From the NCBI GenBank assembly GCA_036784855.1, contig JAZDSV010000050.1:28445-92444 (forward strand): a stretch of 64,000 nt of DNA, given 5' to 3'. This document shows positions 12,801-23,134 of this stretch, piece after piece. The stretch comes from Aphelidium insulamus. Taxonomy: Eukaryota; Aphelidiomycota; Aphelidea; Aphelidiaceae. A program made the translations under genes and the position numbers. The notes under the pieces were generated by a model that saw nothing but the letters and a program-made list of their open reading frames with translations, searched no databases and was not told where the DNA came from. Every line of letters starts with the position of its first letter. Position 1 is the stretch's first letter.

Positions 12801-13748
12801 ACCGGACGCCTGAACAAAGGCAAGTCCGCGGCCAAACGTAGCAGTCATACCAAGATCCTCCCATTTGAGCGTGACATGAAAGTCGGACTCATCTGCCACG
12901 ACGAATCCGCTGCTGGATGCCGGCACGACCCCACTCGACAAGGGAAAAGTCAAACGGCGCAAATATGAATTTGTACGCCTTGAGAAAGCCATCATTGTTG
13001 AACAACGCCAAATTTTCGGCTAAGAGAGTGAGTATATGAATGGTTGCAAAGCAAAGACCTGCCTGCAGCGGCAGTAAGGTCCAGCGAGGTCGGCGTTGCC
13101 TGCATTGACCAGGGATGGGGAAACATTGGCGTAGAGCTGGCGGGCGCATACGTTGAAACGTCAGCAGCTCCAGGTCCACCGCCAAAAGTGCCATTTCGAA
13201 GCACACAGAACTTTTGGTCCGCGACTGTGGCTGCTGCAGCAGGCTCTTTTTCGACAGTGGCAAATTTCGGCGGGTACGAAATTGCCAAGTGGTAACGATC
13301 AGAGACAGCGGAAAACGCATTGGCGCTCATTCCCGGCGTAGTGGAGTTTGATATCACTTTCACGGCCATTGTCACTGACGAGATCGAGCCCAAGCCGCCG
13401 CCGGAAATGACTTTGCCGTCAGACACCGTCGCGCTTGTCGCCGTTGTTTGCACGACGCAGCGGTTCCACTATGTTCATGAATGCGGCATAAATATGGACA
13501 TGTCAGATCAATTATGATAAACTGACCAATGCTGAAGACCACCATTTGTGGGTGGGCCACGGACTTGATATTGTTGAACGCTCATTTTCTACCGCAGGCA
13601 CAACGCTGACAGTGGCACCACCGCATCCGACAATCGAGCTAGCACCGAAGCCACCGTCAGGAATACCAGTAAAATACGGGTTGGCGAGCGCCACGCGAAA
13701 CGCGCTGATGGCGGAGAGCACGCACACGCGCGAAGCTAGGACGCGCAT
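9887..13748 (-). CDS. Secreted GH81 endo-beta-1,3-glucanase with two C-terminal CBM18 domains
   Basis: This predicted extracellular enzyme cleaves beta-1,3-glucan and binds chitin. The start at 13746-13748 gives a signal peptide MRVLASRVCVLSAISAFRVALA, followed at once by NPYFTGIPDGG and THKWWSSALVS, the GH81 N-terminal signature. The catalytic part contains DHHFHYGYFIKAAA and ARYFYYDVHVGSLIGYPASYG, characteristic of GH81. After it comes a Ser/Thr/Pro linker of about 100 residues, then two hevein-type chitin-binding domains (ACCSQYGWCGYDESFCGTGCQ and NCCSQYGWCGAADSHCGAGCQ regions) separated by a Pro run. About nine introns break the gene; several boundaries are unresolved. It lies next to the glucan synthase locus, and its likely role is wall remodelling in growth or zoospore release, or digestion of other fungal or algal walls. 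Confidence 0.92.
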
Positions 13749-14251
13749 TTCCACACACTTGCACGGAACAATGTGACTCGTGGAACTCAGCCGCACGCAC
13801 AACCCTAATTTTATTGTCACCTAACCCTGACCCTCCTAACCCTGAACGCCACAATGGCGCCGCTCGTTGACCTATCGCAACGTTCTTTGTGCAGAGTCAA
13901 GTAAGTGACTGCATGCCACAACAGCAAGCTACTGTACAAGTGTACACTATTGCATGTATATATTTATGTGCAGAGTCAAGTATATCTCTACTTCATAGTC
14001 TACATGGTAAATGAGTTTCTCCACGCATTAATTTATAACAATTACTTCATTTGTCCCTGCACTGCCAGAAGCTCTTGTTTTGGCTTCTACGGGCGCTGTA
14101 AAATAAGGATACTTCGCTACTTTCACTTGAGAGATGCCCGAGCTCCGTAGCTCGCATTCTGACATTGAATGTCACAATTGCTCACATATTATATTATTAT
14201 ATTATAATATAGTTACCCAATACCGAATAACGAGCCATAACGTGATGTCGC
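13749..14251. promoter_or_regulatory. Divergent promoter with a cluster of telomere-like CCCTAA/CCCTGA motifs
   Basis: About 500 bp separate the divergent GH81 and Wss1 genes. At 13801-13846 the plus strand carries AACCCTAA, CTAACCCTGA and a second CTAACCCTGA within 45 bp. These resemble telobox or Tbf1-type (TTAGGG) promoter sites. The rest is AT-rich with no further recognisable signal. Confidence 0.45.
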
Positions 14252-15079
14252 TTGATCAACACTGCCATGCCAACCCCAATGCGAAATGAAGCCAAGAAAA
14301 GCCGGCCAAAACAACTGCAGCGGCACGGCCACCACCACCATCACCACAAAGACGGCTATGGCACCAAGTCTATTACAGAGCTGGTGGCTCTGCCAGACGC
14401 TGCACGCGCACGCGACACTCTGAACCGCATAGCCGACCAGGTGCTGCCCATCTGTGTTGCACGGAGGTGGACAGTGCGCCGGCTGGAGGAGATGCCACCG
14501 ACCCGCGCGGCCAACTTGCTTGGATTCAATGTGAACGCCGGTCAGCGCATCTGCCTGCGACTGCGCCGTGCCGGGGACCACGCAACCTTCCTGCCGTACG
14601 AGGACTGTCTAGGGACGATGCTGCACGAATTGGCGCACATTGGCCACATGGACCACTCGCAGCGGTTCTACGCGCTGCTGGACGAATTGCGCGACGAGTG
14701 CTGGTCACTCATGATGCGGGGAGTAACGGGGCGGACGATGCCGTTTCGCGGGGAGGGTCAGCGGCTGGGCGGCAGTATTGCTGGTACATCCTCAGATTCC
14801 AGTCGGATCGCAGCTGTCAAGGCCGCCGTCCGGCGCCGAGGACAAGTGGGCGTATCTGGCACTAGTGGTGGACAGCGTCTGGGTGGTGCAGAACAGTTTG
14901 CCGGCATGTCTATGCGGATGCGGCTGTTGACCGCGGCCGAGCGGCGAAGAGTGGATGGGCAGCGGTGTCGCCTGTCGGAGATCAATGACGACGACGAAGA
15001 CAATGCTGGGGATGCCAATAAGAATGGCGGTGATGATGATGACGTGGTGGAGATTGTTCCGGTTATAGATTTGACATGA
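14252..15079 (+). CDS. WSS1: Wss1/SPRTN-type WLM metalloprotease (DNA-protein crosslink repair)
   Basis: A zinc protease of the WLM family that degrades proteins covalently trapped on DNA, usually recruited through SUMO. The reading frame is a single exon of about 270 residues. A His-rich stretch lies near residue 25 (HGHHHHHHKDG). The catalytic motif HELAHIGHMDHSQRF matches HExxHxxHxxH with the Phe typical of WLM. It is preceded by NVNAGQRICLRLR and by FLPYEDCLGTMLHE. The acidic C-terminus ends in DDDVVEIVPVIDLT, a good SUMO-interacting motif, as in yeast Wss1. The start could be the ATG at 14252 or the one at 14267. The stop lies 20 bp from the end of the convergent minus-strand gene. Confidence 0.9.
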   Translation: MINTAMPTPMRNEAKKSRPKQLQRHGHHHHHHKDGYGTKSITELVALPDAARARDTLNRIADQVLPICVARRWTVRRLEEMPPTRAANLLGFNVNAGQRICLRLRRAGDHATFLPYEDCLGTMLHELAHIGHMDHSQRFYALLDELRDECWSLMMRGVTGRTMPFRGEGQRLGGSIAGTSSDSSRIAAVKAAVRRRGQVGVSGTSGGQRLGGAEQFAGMSMRMRLLTAAERRRVDGQRCRLSEINDDDEDNAGDANKNGGDDDDVVEIVPVIDLT

Positions 15080-15099
15080 ATGAAAGAATGGTTTAACAA

Positions 15100-15948
15100 T
15101 CAAGTGTAATGGGAGGAAAAGAGCAGCAGTGAGCGCGAGAATTGAGCGCGCCACAGCTGCAACCATTGGCGGTTCTGCTGCTGCTGGTCGCTGTCACTTT
15201 CCGCGTCTTCAGCAGTGCAAAGTTGGAGTCCACGCCGATATAGGTTGTCTGTGCGTTTGGCCAGCTCCGCACACAGCTCGGACATTTCACTGGCGCTCTC
15301 TGGCGCGGGACACTCGGCGCCGATATCGTCCACCTTCTCAGCCACCAACTCCATCCACCATGTCACTTCGTCCATATCTCCGGCGCACATATTGGCTGGC
15401 AATCTAAGTTGCAACTTTGCCGCTAGTAGGCGCAGTGTGCGCACCAATGACATAAAGTGCGTTATAGCAGCGGTCGTACGCGGTTGCGCCTGGCGGTCAT
15501 TGACACCAAGCTGTTCTGTTTGTCGTACCAACGAGTCCATATTGTCTCTATCTTCATCATCTTCACCGCCGGCACTGTCCAATTCGTGCAACTCGTCGTC
15601 CATCTCTCGGTACACATCGTCCAGCTGATCGGCACAGACACGGAAAATATCTCGCAGCATTGAGTCCTGGTCCGTATCCAATGCTACTACTTTCGCGCAG
15701 CAGTCCATAAGGCTGGCACGCGCCTGAGTCAAGTTCCGCCGTGATGATTCGGTGTCTGATGGCGGTGCCTCCGGCTCGTCCAACAATGCCACATATTCGC
15801 GGCAGAGCGCAGCAACTCGCACCATTACCTGCTTAATATGGCTACGTACGCGGCAGGTTCGTGACACATTTGACATCAAGACCAGGACTGATGCTGCCGA
15901 TAGAGAGATACTGATGAAGTTGCTGGTTATCTGCGCACCGCGCATCAA
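15100..15948 (-). CDS. GCIP / cyclin-D1-binding-protein-1-like helical protein, 5' end probably missing
   Basis: About 280 residues, almost wholly helical and acidic, with the segments VRSHIKQVMVRVAALCREYVALL, LTQARASLMDCCAKVVALD, a Glu/Asp run and ITHFMSLVRTLRLLAAKLQ. Their order resembles the GCIP family, although sequence identity is low. Family members begin with an extra ~100-residue N-terminal helical region that is not seen here. The first ~25 codons of the open frame lie antisense to coding sequence of the RECQL4 fragment, so the true start is doubtful; an internal ATG at 15874-15876 is an alternative. If the family call is right, the gene is cut at its 5' end at the same place as RECQL4. 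A Gln run (QQQQ) lies near the C-terminus. Confidence 0.5.
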   Translation of the reverse strand: MMRGAQITSNFISISLSAASVLVLMSNVSRTCRVRSHIKQVMVRVAALCREYVALLDEPEAPPSDTESSRRNLTQARASLMDCCAKVVALDTDQDSMLRDIFRVCADQLDDVYREMDDELHELDSAGGEDDEDRDNMDSLVRQTEQLGVNDRQAQPRTTAAITHFMSLVRTLRLLAAKLQLRLPANMCAGDMDEVTWWMELVAEKVDDIGAECPAPESASEMSELCAELAKRTDNLYRRGLQLCTAEDAESDSDQQQQNRQWLQLWRAQFSRSLLLFSSHYT

Positions 15949-17459
15949 CTGGAGGCCGAATCATATCACGCGGGGAAAGATGCCAAAGAGCGGCGCCGAA
16001 TCCAAAACTCGTTCATGGCTTCGCAAACGCGAATCATCGTGGCCACTGTCGCATTCGGCATGGGCATTGATCGCAAGGACGTGCGGGCCGTAATCCACTA
16101 CAGTCTCCCAAAGAGCCTGGAGAATTATGTACAGGAAATCGGCAGAGCAGGCAGGGACGGACAAGAAGCGTACTGTCATCTCTTTATCAATGAGGAGGAT
16201 TACTTTCGCCTGCGCAGCTTGGCAAATAGCGACGTTTTCGCCCGGCCTGCGATCAAGCACTTGCTCGAACAGCTTTTACAAACCGCTCCCACATCCCCAT
16301 CATCAATTGAAGTGGTGGACACGACGTGCGCGATGCCACAGCAAGATGTAGATGTCGAAATTGGTGCGACGGAAAAGTACTGCACGCTAGCGCTGCCGAT
16401 GGACATGACTGAATCCAAGCTGGATGTGCGTAAAATTGTTCTGGCGACTATATTGCATCAAATATGTTTGCATTCCGGTGGCCGAATATCCATGCTGCAC
16501 GGCAAGTGGTTCTTTTACTATGTCATACTTTGGTGACAGTTAGATATTCATCTTGGATATTCGATATCGCTCTACAAGTATTCAATGGAAGCTCTATCAG
16601 AGCGTGACAACGTATTCGCTCGACTTGCCCCCATCATGACCGCGGACGGCACTCAGGGAAAGTACAAGCTTAATGTGCTTGCTGCATGCACAGCCGCCAA
16701 ATTATCAGCCAAGAGCCTGGAAGAGCATCTCTACTACCTTCAAGTTCGTTACGCAGTTCTCGAATCCGATAACTAACAATCCAGAGTCAAGGCTGTGTGC
16801 GCGTAAGTCCACTCCAGGAGAAGCAAGCATTTCATTTGCTGGTCTGCGCCAAGATCAAGATTGAGATATCCGACTTCTTGCAACTTTGGCAGACTGTGTG
16901 GCAATCTATGCAGGATATTCGCGCAATGTCTCTGCTCAAAGTTGACTTGGTACATACACTGTTACACATAAGCCGTATTGATATAAATGCAGATGTACGC
17001 CCTGGTGCAAAGAGCTTCTGGCCACGCTGGGAATGTCGCGGATATAAGAAAGGAACTGCGGACGGGAATTGAAAGCTATTTCGAGTCGGCCGCCGACCTG
17101 CGACAATCTGCTCTTGGCGCCTATTTGGACACTAGCGACACAGTGGACCAGATGAACAGAACGTGAGTAAACTTGTTGCGTGTGCCAGGCTCACATAACG
17201 GCTTGCATGCAGCAAAAATATGGCCGTGGAAGCGGACGTCATGCAAATGATCAGGCAGCACTGGGACGAAGTGAAATCGGGGGTCGACGTGGCCAGGGTG
17301 ATGCACGCGCTGTCCAGTCCGTCGTGCACCTACGAACGCTGGTCAAAGTCGCCGTTTTGGGGCAAACACTTTCAGTACGACTTTGACTGCCTAGTGCGCG
17401 TGGCCACGGACCGGCTGACCGAGTATCGCGCCAGTGGCGGCCAGGACACGGCAACTTAA
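15895..17459 (+). CDS. RECQL4: RECQL4-like DNA helicase, C-terminal half only (5' truncated)
   Basis: RecQ-family 3'-5' DNA helicases unwind forked DNA; RECQL4 also acts in replication initiation. The visible protein starts inside helicase lobe 2: DTDEVAGYLRTAHQLEAESYHAG, then RIIVATVAFGMGIDRKDVRAVIHYSLPKS and VQEIGRAGRDGQEAYCHLF (motifs V and VI), quoted in part. The C-terminal end, VARVMHALSSPSCTYERW followed by FWGKHFQYDFDCLVRVATD, matches the RECQL4 C-terminus rather than other RecQ proteins. Several short introns interrupt it. The Walker A and DExH lobe and the Sld2-like N-terminus are absent, and the only room upstream is filled by an antisense gene. An in-frame stop just before DTDEV suggests an intron acceptor or a breakpoint there. 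Confidence 0.8.
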
Positions 17460-17507
17460 GAGAGACAGATAGCTATGTGTGTGTGTGTGCACTGTTTATC
17501 TCGCCGT

Positions 17508-19191
17508 ATGAGCACGCCTACTTCCCCGGTGGCGCCGCCCGCAGCGCCAAACGTCTCCCAGCTGCAGGAACTGCTCGGCCTGGAGTTCCTGTACCACACC
17601 CGCCGCGTAAAGAGCAATGCGCCGCCCTTCTATCTGGCACGCAGGCGGTCAGCAGTGTGCCGTAACCCATACGTGGTCTGACACACGCCAGCCAGCTCCT
17701 GTTCGCCAAGTACAATGCCGCCAGCAATGTGCAGGTGTCGGCGGAGCTGGTGCTGCTGCGGCAGAAGCTGCTCGCATACAAGTTTGGGCCGCCGCCATCG
17801 CTTATGCTAACCTCGACCGCCAGCTTCCACCCGAATGCCGCCGCGACCTCGTCGTCACGCACGGACAGCAAGGTGCGCTGTGAGTGAACTCTCATGCATG
17901 CATGTACACTGGACGCTCACTGCCGCCAAGGATGGGCGCATCATCAGCGATGCCGCACCTGCTGCTGATGCTGCTACTGCTACGGGTGATGGCGGAGACG
18001 GTTCGCCGGCAGTCACGCACGCCAAGGAGAACCTGTACACGTTTGCCGGGATCGCGGCCATCTTTGACGGCCATAGGCAAGCGGTGCCCACCGTCAAGTT
18101 TGCCCACGCGCACAAGTACCTGTTTGCCTCGTGTTCACTGGACGGGACGATCTGCGTGGCCACCGTGCGCCCAAAGGAGACGCGACACACTCTAACCGGG
18201 CACACAAAGGGCGTGACAGACCTGGACTGGTCGGGCGCCAATGATTTCCTGCTCAGCACCTCGCTGGACATGACTGTGCGCCTGTGGGACGCCAAGACGG
18301 GGCAGTGTGTGCGCACCATCGCGGACAGCAGCGAGACGCTGTGCTGTCTGTTCTGCCCCGTCAACAACAACTTGTTCGTGGTGGGCAATCAGCTGGGACA
18401 GGTGTGCACGTACAACATGTCCACGGGCAAGCCGGTCGCCAATGCCAACTCGCGCACATTTGGCGGTGTCAGGGCGCTTGCCTTCGAGACACACGGCCGT
18501 ATGCTGTTTGCGGGTGACGAGCTGGTACGTTGTGTGTTCATTATTTTTATGCCATTCCAGTACTCACGGTGCAGGGCGTGGTGCACGTATTCGAGTTCTC
18601 GTCCATCACCGGGCGCATGCAAAAGGTGTACAAGTTGCCGATATCGCCGGACCACGCCATCACCTCGCTCAGCTTTGCCGACTTCTACAATCAGCAGCGA
18701 CATGAGCCACTACTGCTAGTCAACTGCAAGGACAATGCACTGCGCATATACAGGTAGGAATCGTATGTTGTTATTATGAATGAATATTATGCAATATTAT
18801 GAAAACAATATTATGAAATACCATAGTATTATGAACACCATATATTATGAAATTAATATCAATATATTAATGGGCTTTGTGCAGTGTTAATGTGCCGCGA
18901 ACGGGAGCACTGAAGTTGCGCACAAGCTTCCCGCTGCAGCAAACATACTGCGACTTGAAGTCTGCGTTTTCGCCACTAATTTCGGTGAACCTGTCGCAGT
19001 GCATTGTATTTGGTTCGGAAGATGCTTCTGTATCTCTGATGGACTTTGGGAGGAGAGCGCTGCTGTGCCAGCTGCGTGCACATTCGGCGCCCGTGCTGTC
19101 ATGTGCGTGGAACTATGATGAGAGTATTCTCGGCAGTTCAGATCAGTCTGGCATGGTCATTATGTGGAATAGAGCAGAGAGTGTCCAGTAG
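17508..19191 (+). CDS. WDR13: WDR13-like WD40-repeat protein
   Basis: A beta-propeller protein of the WDR13 type; its biochemical role is poorly defined, with a nuclear regulatory function reported in animals. Starting at the ATG 17508 the N-terminus is Pro/Ala-rich, then QLQELLGLEFLYHTRR. A linker follows, and WD repeats begin at IFDGHRQAVPTVKFAHA. They include TLTGHTKGVTDLDWSGAND, LSTSLDMTVRLWDAKTGQ and, at the C-terminus, SAPVLSCAWNYDESILGSSDQSG. Introns lie near 17650-17693, 17878-17910, 18524-18575 and 18754-18884. The order of repeats and N-terminal helix agree with WDR13. The start lies only 48 bp past the RECQL4 stop on the same strand. Confidence 0.83.
18754..18884 (+). repeat. Tandem ATTATGAA-type repeats filling a WDR13 intron
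   Basis: The intron consists largely of five or six degenerate copies of TATTATGAA spaced 10-20 bp apart, then AT-rich sequence and the acceptor TGTGCAG. It is longer than most introns in the window, which suggests local repeat expansion. Confidence 0.7.
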
Positions 19192-19409
19192 ACAGCACAG
19201 GGAATAGTTTTGACATTATTTAGTCATGAAACGCTTGCAAGTTTACTTGTTGTTATTTACTTGTGCTGATGCATGGAACGCATAGAATGTAAATAAGACT
19301 TTGTTCCTTAAAGCAATGCTTCCTAATTTATAGCTGCTTAATAGCTGAAGGACGGCTTAATAGTGTCTTTGCTTTAAATACAACAGCCAGAACAATAACA
19401 ACAACAACA

Positions 19410-22400
19410 ATGCGCGTGCTGAATGTGGCCGAGAAGCCGTCCATATCCAAGGCTGTGTCGGCGCTCCTCAGTCATAGGAACGTGCGCTCGGTAAGCTCCC
19501 ATTAGACACGGTGCTGATGCTGATGAGTGCTGACATGCCTGCAGCGCAAGGGGCGCAACAAGTACTGTTTGAAGTGAGTACATACGGCGCGTCCAACTGG
19601 CTGCCAGCACTGACTGCTGCCGTCCAGCTATGACTTCCGGATGGTGTTGCAGGGACAGCAGTGCGACATGACCATGACTGCGGTGATGGGGCATGTAATG
19701 TCGTGCGATTTCCCTGCGCAGTACAAATACTGGACCTCATGCTCCCCGATTGACCTGTTTGATGCACCAATTGAATGGGAGATACATCAGGTATGCCGCA
19801 ATGTTTATTGGTGATAATGAAGTTCCAATAACCGAGTCAGGATATGAAGGACGTGGCTGCAAATTTGGAGCAGGTACATAGATATATTACTGCCATTCTC
19901 GAGATTTTATGCTAGAAATAGGAGGCGCGCGGTGCCCAGAAACTGGTCATATGGACAGATTGCGATCGAGAAGGTTCAAATAATTTATATCCATGTCAAA
20001 GATCATTGAGTTAACTGAATGAGTACAGGAGAGCACATTGGATCTGAAATTGAAAAAATATGTCGCAAGGCAAATCGCAACATTCAGGTGCTTCGCGCGC
20101 GGTTTTCTGTGGTCCAGGAGCGGTAATTAGTACAGTCTTTAATTGAAACACACCAACTTTGCAGAGAAATTATGAAGGCCATACAGAATCTTGTTCCGAT
20201 TGACTATAGGCACGGTGCGCTTAATAACCGCAACCGGCTAACGTCGCAGGCAGGCTGATGCCGTGACGGCCCGCATCGAACTGGACTTGCGTGTCGGAGC
20301 GGCATTCACAAGATTTCAAACGCTCAAATTTCAACCGCTGTTTGCGGAACTGGACAAAAAAGTCATTTCATATGGTATAGTAGTCAAGTGCCATATGATT
20401 TCCGCAAGTTGAACACTCTTTCATAGGTTCTTGCCAGTTCCCAACACTTGGTTTCGTGGTGGAGCAGTATTGGGCACGGGAAAAGTTTATACAAGAACCG
20501 TTTTGGTATTTGTCAGTCCAGCACGAACGTGACGGGGTGTCTGCATCATTTTCATGGAGAAGAAATCACCTATTTGATCGGCTTATCTGTCTAATTATCT
20601 ACGAAAGGTGCATCCAACAACCGCTGGCCACCGTTACATCTGTCACATCAAAGCCGACAAAGAACTGGCGACCATTACCGCTTACGACAGTGGCTTTGCA
20701 AAAAAATGGAGCTTCCAAACTGCGGATGACGTCCCACAAGGTGATGCAAGTGGCCGAGTCTCTGTACAATCAGGGTTTCATAAGTTATCCGCGTACGGAA
20801 ACAGATCAATTTGACGCAGCAATGAATCTACGAGAGCTAGTTGCTCTACAAGTTGCGGATGCTGACTGGGGACAATACGCACAACGGTATATCTTGATTA
20901 ACTGTGCTATGTAGCCACTGAACATTCCAGCTTGATGGACGGAGATTTTCGGCAGCCACGCAATGGCCGCAACAATGACAAAGCGCATCCTCCTATACAT
21001 CCCACCAAGCACGCTTCGAATTTGGCAGGCGACGACAAAAAGATATACGAATTCATTACACGACACTTTCTCGCTTGCTGCTCCGATGACGCTCACGGAC
21101 AACAATCTGTGGTGGAGATCAGCATAGCCAATGAGCTATTCTCGGTCAGCGGCCTGCAAGTTTTAGCGAGGAATTATCTGGATGTGTACGTGTATTACTC
21201 GTGGAACTCTCGCAACATACCGACCTACGTCCAAGGCGAAACATTCACCCCATCCTCTTGCACTATGCACGAGGGCAAAACATCGCCGCCATCCTTGCTA
21301 ACCGAAGCGGATTTGATTGCCACGATGGATGCTAACGGAATCGGTGCGATTAAAGATAATTTTAATCGAACCACTAATTTACGAAGGGACTGATGCCACG
21401 ATTGCGGAACACATTAAAAAGATTCAGGACAGGGAATACGCCTTTAAAGATGGAAACTACTTTGTTCCCTCGGTGCTTGGATTGTCATTGGTAGAAGGTT
21501 ACGACCAAGTCGCGCTGGAGACTTCATTGGCAAAACCTGTACTTCGTCGCCAGGTAAAACTGATCGATATAAGCAGCCGTTGTGACTGACGCTTGACAGA
21601 TGGAGCAAAGTATGAAGGAGATATGCGAGGGTCGAAATGATTCGAGAACCGTCATTGAAACATCTGTGCGACAATATAGGTACAGCGATATCTAACCAAT
21701 TTAGAACATACTAATCCCCAGGGAGATGTTTGTGAAGGCAAACGAAAAGGTAGATGATATAATTAGCGTGATGAGGAAATACTTCAACAAAGACGGCGAG
21801 GAAATCGCAGTAAGTACAGTGACGTAGCGTACCTAGAAATTTGAAGCTGGATTAGAATATCGGAGATGATGGACCACCCGGCGACGGTCCGCCATGCGCG
21901 TGCAACATTCCGTCAACGAGAAGAACCGTATCCAAGCAGGGACCAAACACTGGGCGAAGCTTTTACTCATGCAAGCAGTGCGATTTCTTTGCTTGGGCGG
22001 ATGGCGAGCCGCCTTCCGACCCTGTGCCACAGGTAATCAGCGTGGATTAGGTAGTGGCTTATTGATCAGCAGCGAGCACCTGCAACGAATATCAATGCTG
22101 CTCAACCAAGGATTCCAGATTCCAGATTAAAAACGCCAACGTGCGACTGTGGTCAGATTTGCCTCTCAAGATCCGTCACGAAAGAGGGGCCTAATAAGGG
22201 CCGCCAGTTCTATAAATGCGCATCTGGTGCGTGCGATTTTTTTCAGTGGGCCGTTGCGACCGACGAAATTCCCAGGCCATCACAGCCATCACAGGTAATG
22301 ATGCTATCTTGATAGCACTGTTTATTTCATTGTCATAGCCAGCAAGGTTTCCGGCTTCATCGCTAGCACCAAACATGGCGGCACCCGATTGCAATTGTGG

Positions 22401-23115
22401 AATGAAAGCGACTGAGCGAACAGTAGTCAAAGATGGCCCCAATAATGGGCGCAAGTTTTTCTCCTGCAAACAGTGCGACTTTTTCCAGTGGAGCGATGCA
22501 ACTGCGCCTTCTGAAAACTCCAATTCGCAGAACTCGGCACCGTTTATCAATAGGACTCCGGCCGAGGATGTGCCCTGCTGCGACTGCGGCGATGCTTGCC
22601 ACGAGAAAACAGTTGTGAAAGATGGTCCCAACTGCGGGAGACGATTCTTTACCTGCGCTGTAAAAAAATGCAACTTTTTCCAGTGGTCTGACGTGGCCGG
22701 CGGAAATTGTGGCGGGCAAGGCTCGGCCAGCACAACATTTGGATTCGGCGTCATGACTGCAGCACCGTCATCGAAACCGAAATGTCAGTGTGACTTGTAC
22801 GCTACACAAAAAACCGTCTTCAAGGACGGCCCGAACAAGGATCGCACGTTCTGGACCTGCCCCAATGTTGCGAAAAAATGTCGATTCTTTCAATGGACGG
22901 ACGAGCAGGCGGCGGCGGCAGGATCTTCCCAGCTTCGGCCAAGTGCTCCGCGAGACACGGATGCAAAGTGCTTTAAATGCGGCCAGCCGGGTCACTACTC
23001 GTCGGCATGCAGCTCAACACAGAAAAGTACATTTGCTCCTAGCAGCACACGTGGAAGGGGCGGCGGTCGCGGCGGCAGAAAGACAACAGTACCCAAACGG
23101 AGAAAGAAAGATTAG
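19410..23115 (+). CDS. TOP3A: DNA topoisomerase III alpha with five GRF zinc fingers and a CCHC knuckle
   Basis: A type IA topoisomerase that, with a RecQ helicase, dissolves recombination intermediates. It begins MRVLNVAEKPSISKAVSALLS, the Toprim start typical of TOP3. The catalytic Tyr lies in GFISYPRTETDQFD (about 20,780). Roughly a dozen short introns follow one another between 19,490 and 22,330. After the core are five GRF fingers of the form CxCG...KxGPNxGRxFxxC...CxFFxW at about 21,880, 22,140, 22,385, 22,580 and 22,780. A CCHC knuckle CFKCGQPGHYSSAC and an Arg/Gly-rich basic tail end the protein. GRF domains bind single-stranded DNA; five is more than I recall for animal TOP3A. The stop is 19 bp from the end of convergent IFT56. 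Confidence 0.95.
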
Positions 23116-23134
23116 AGCTGTATTTGTATTAGCA

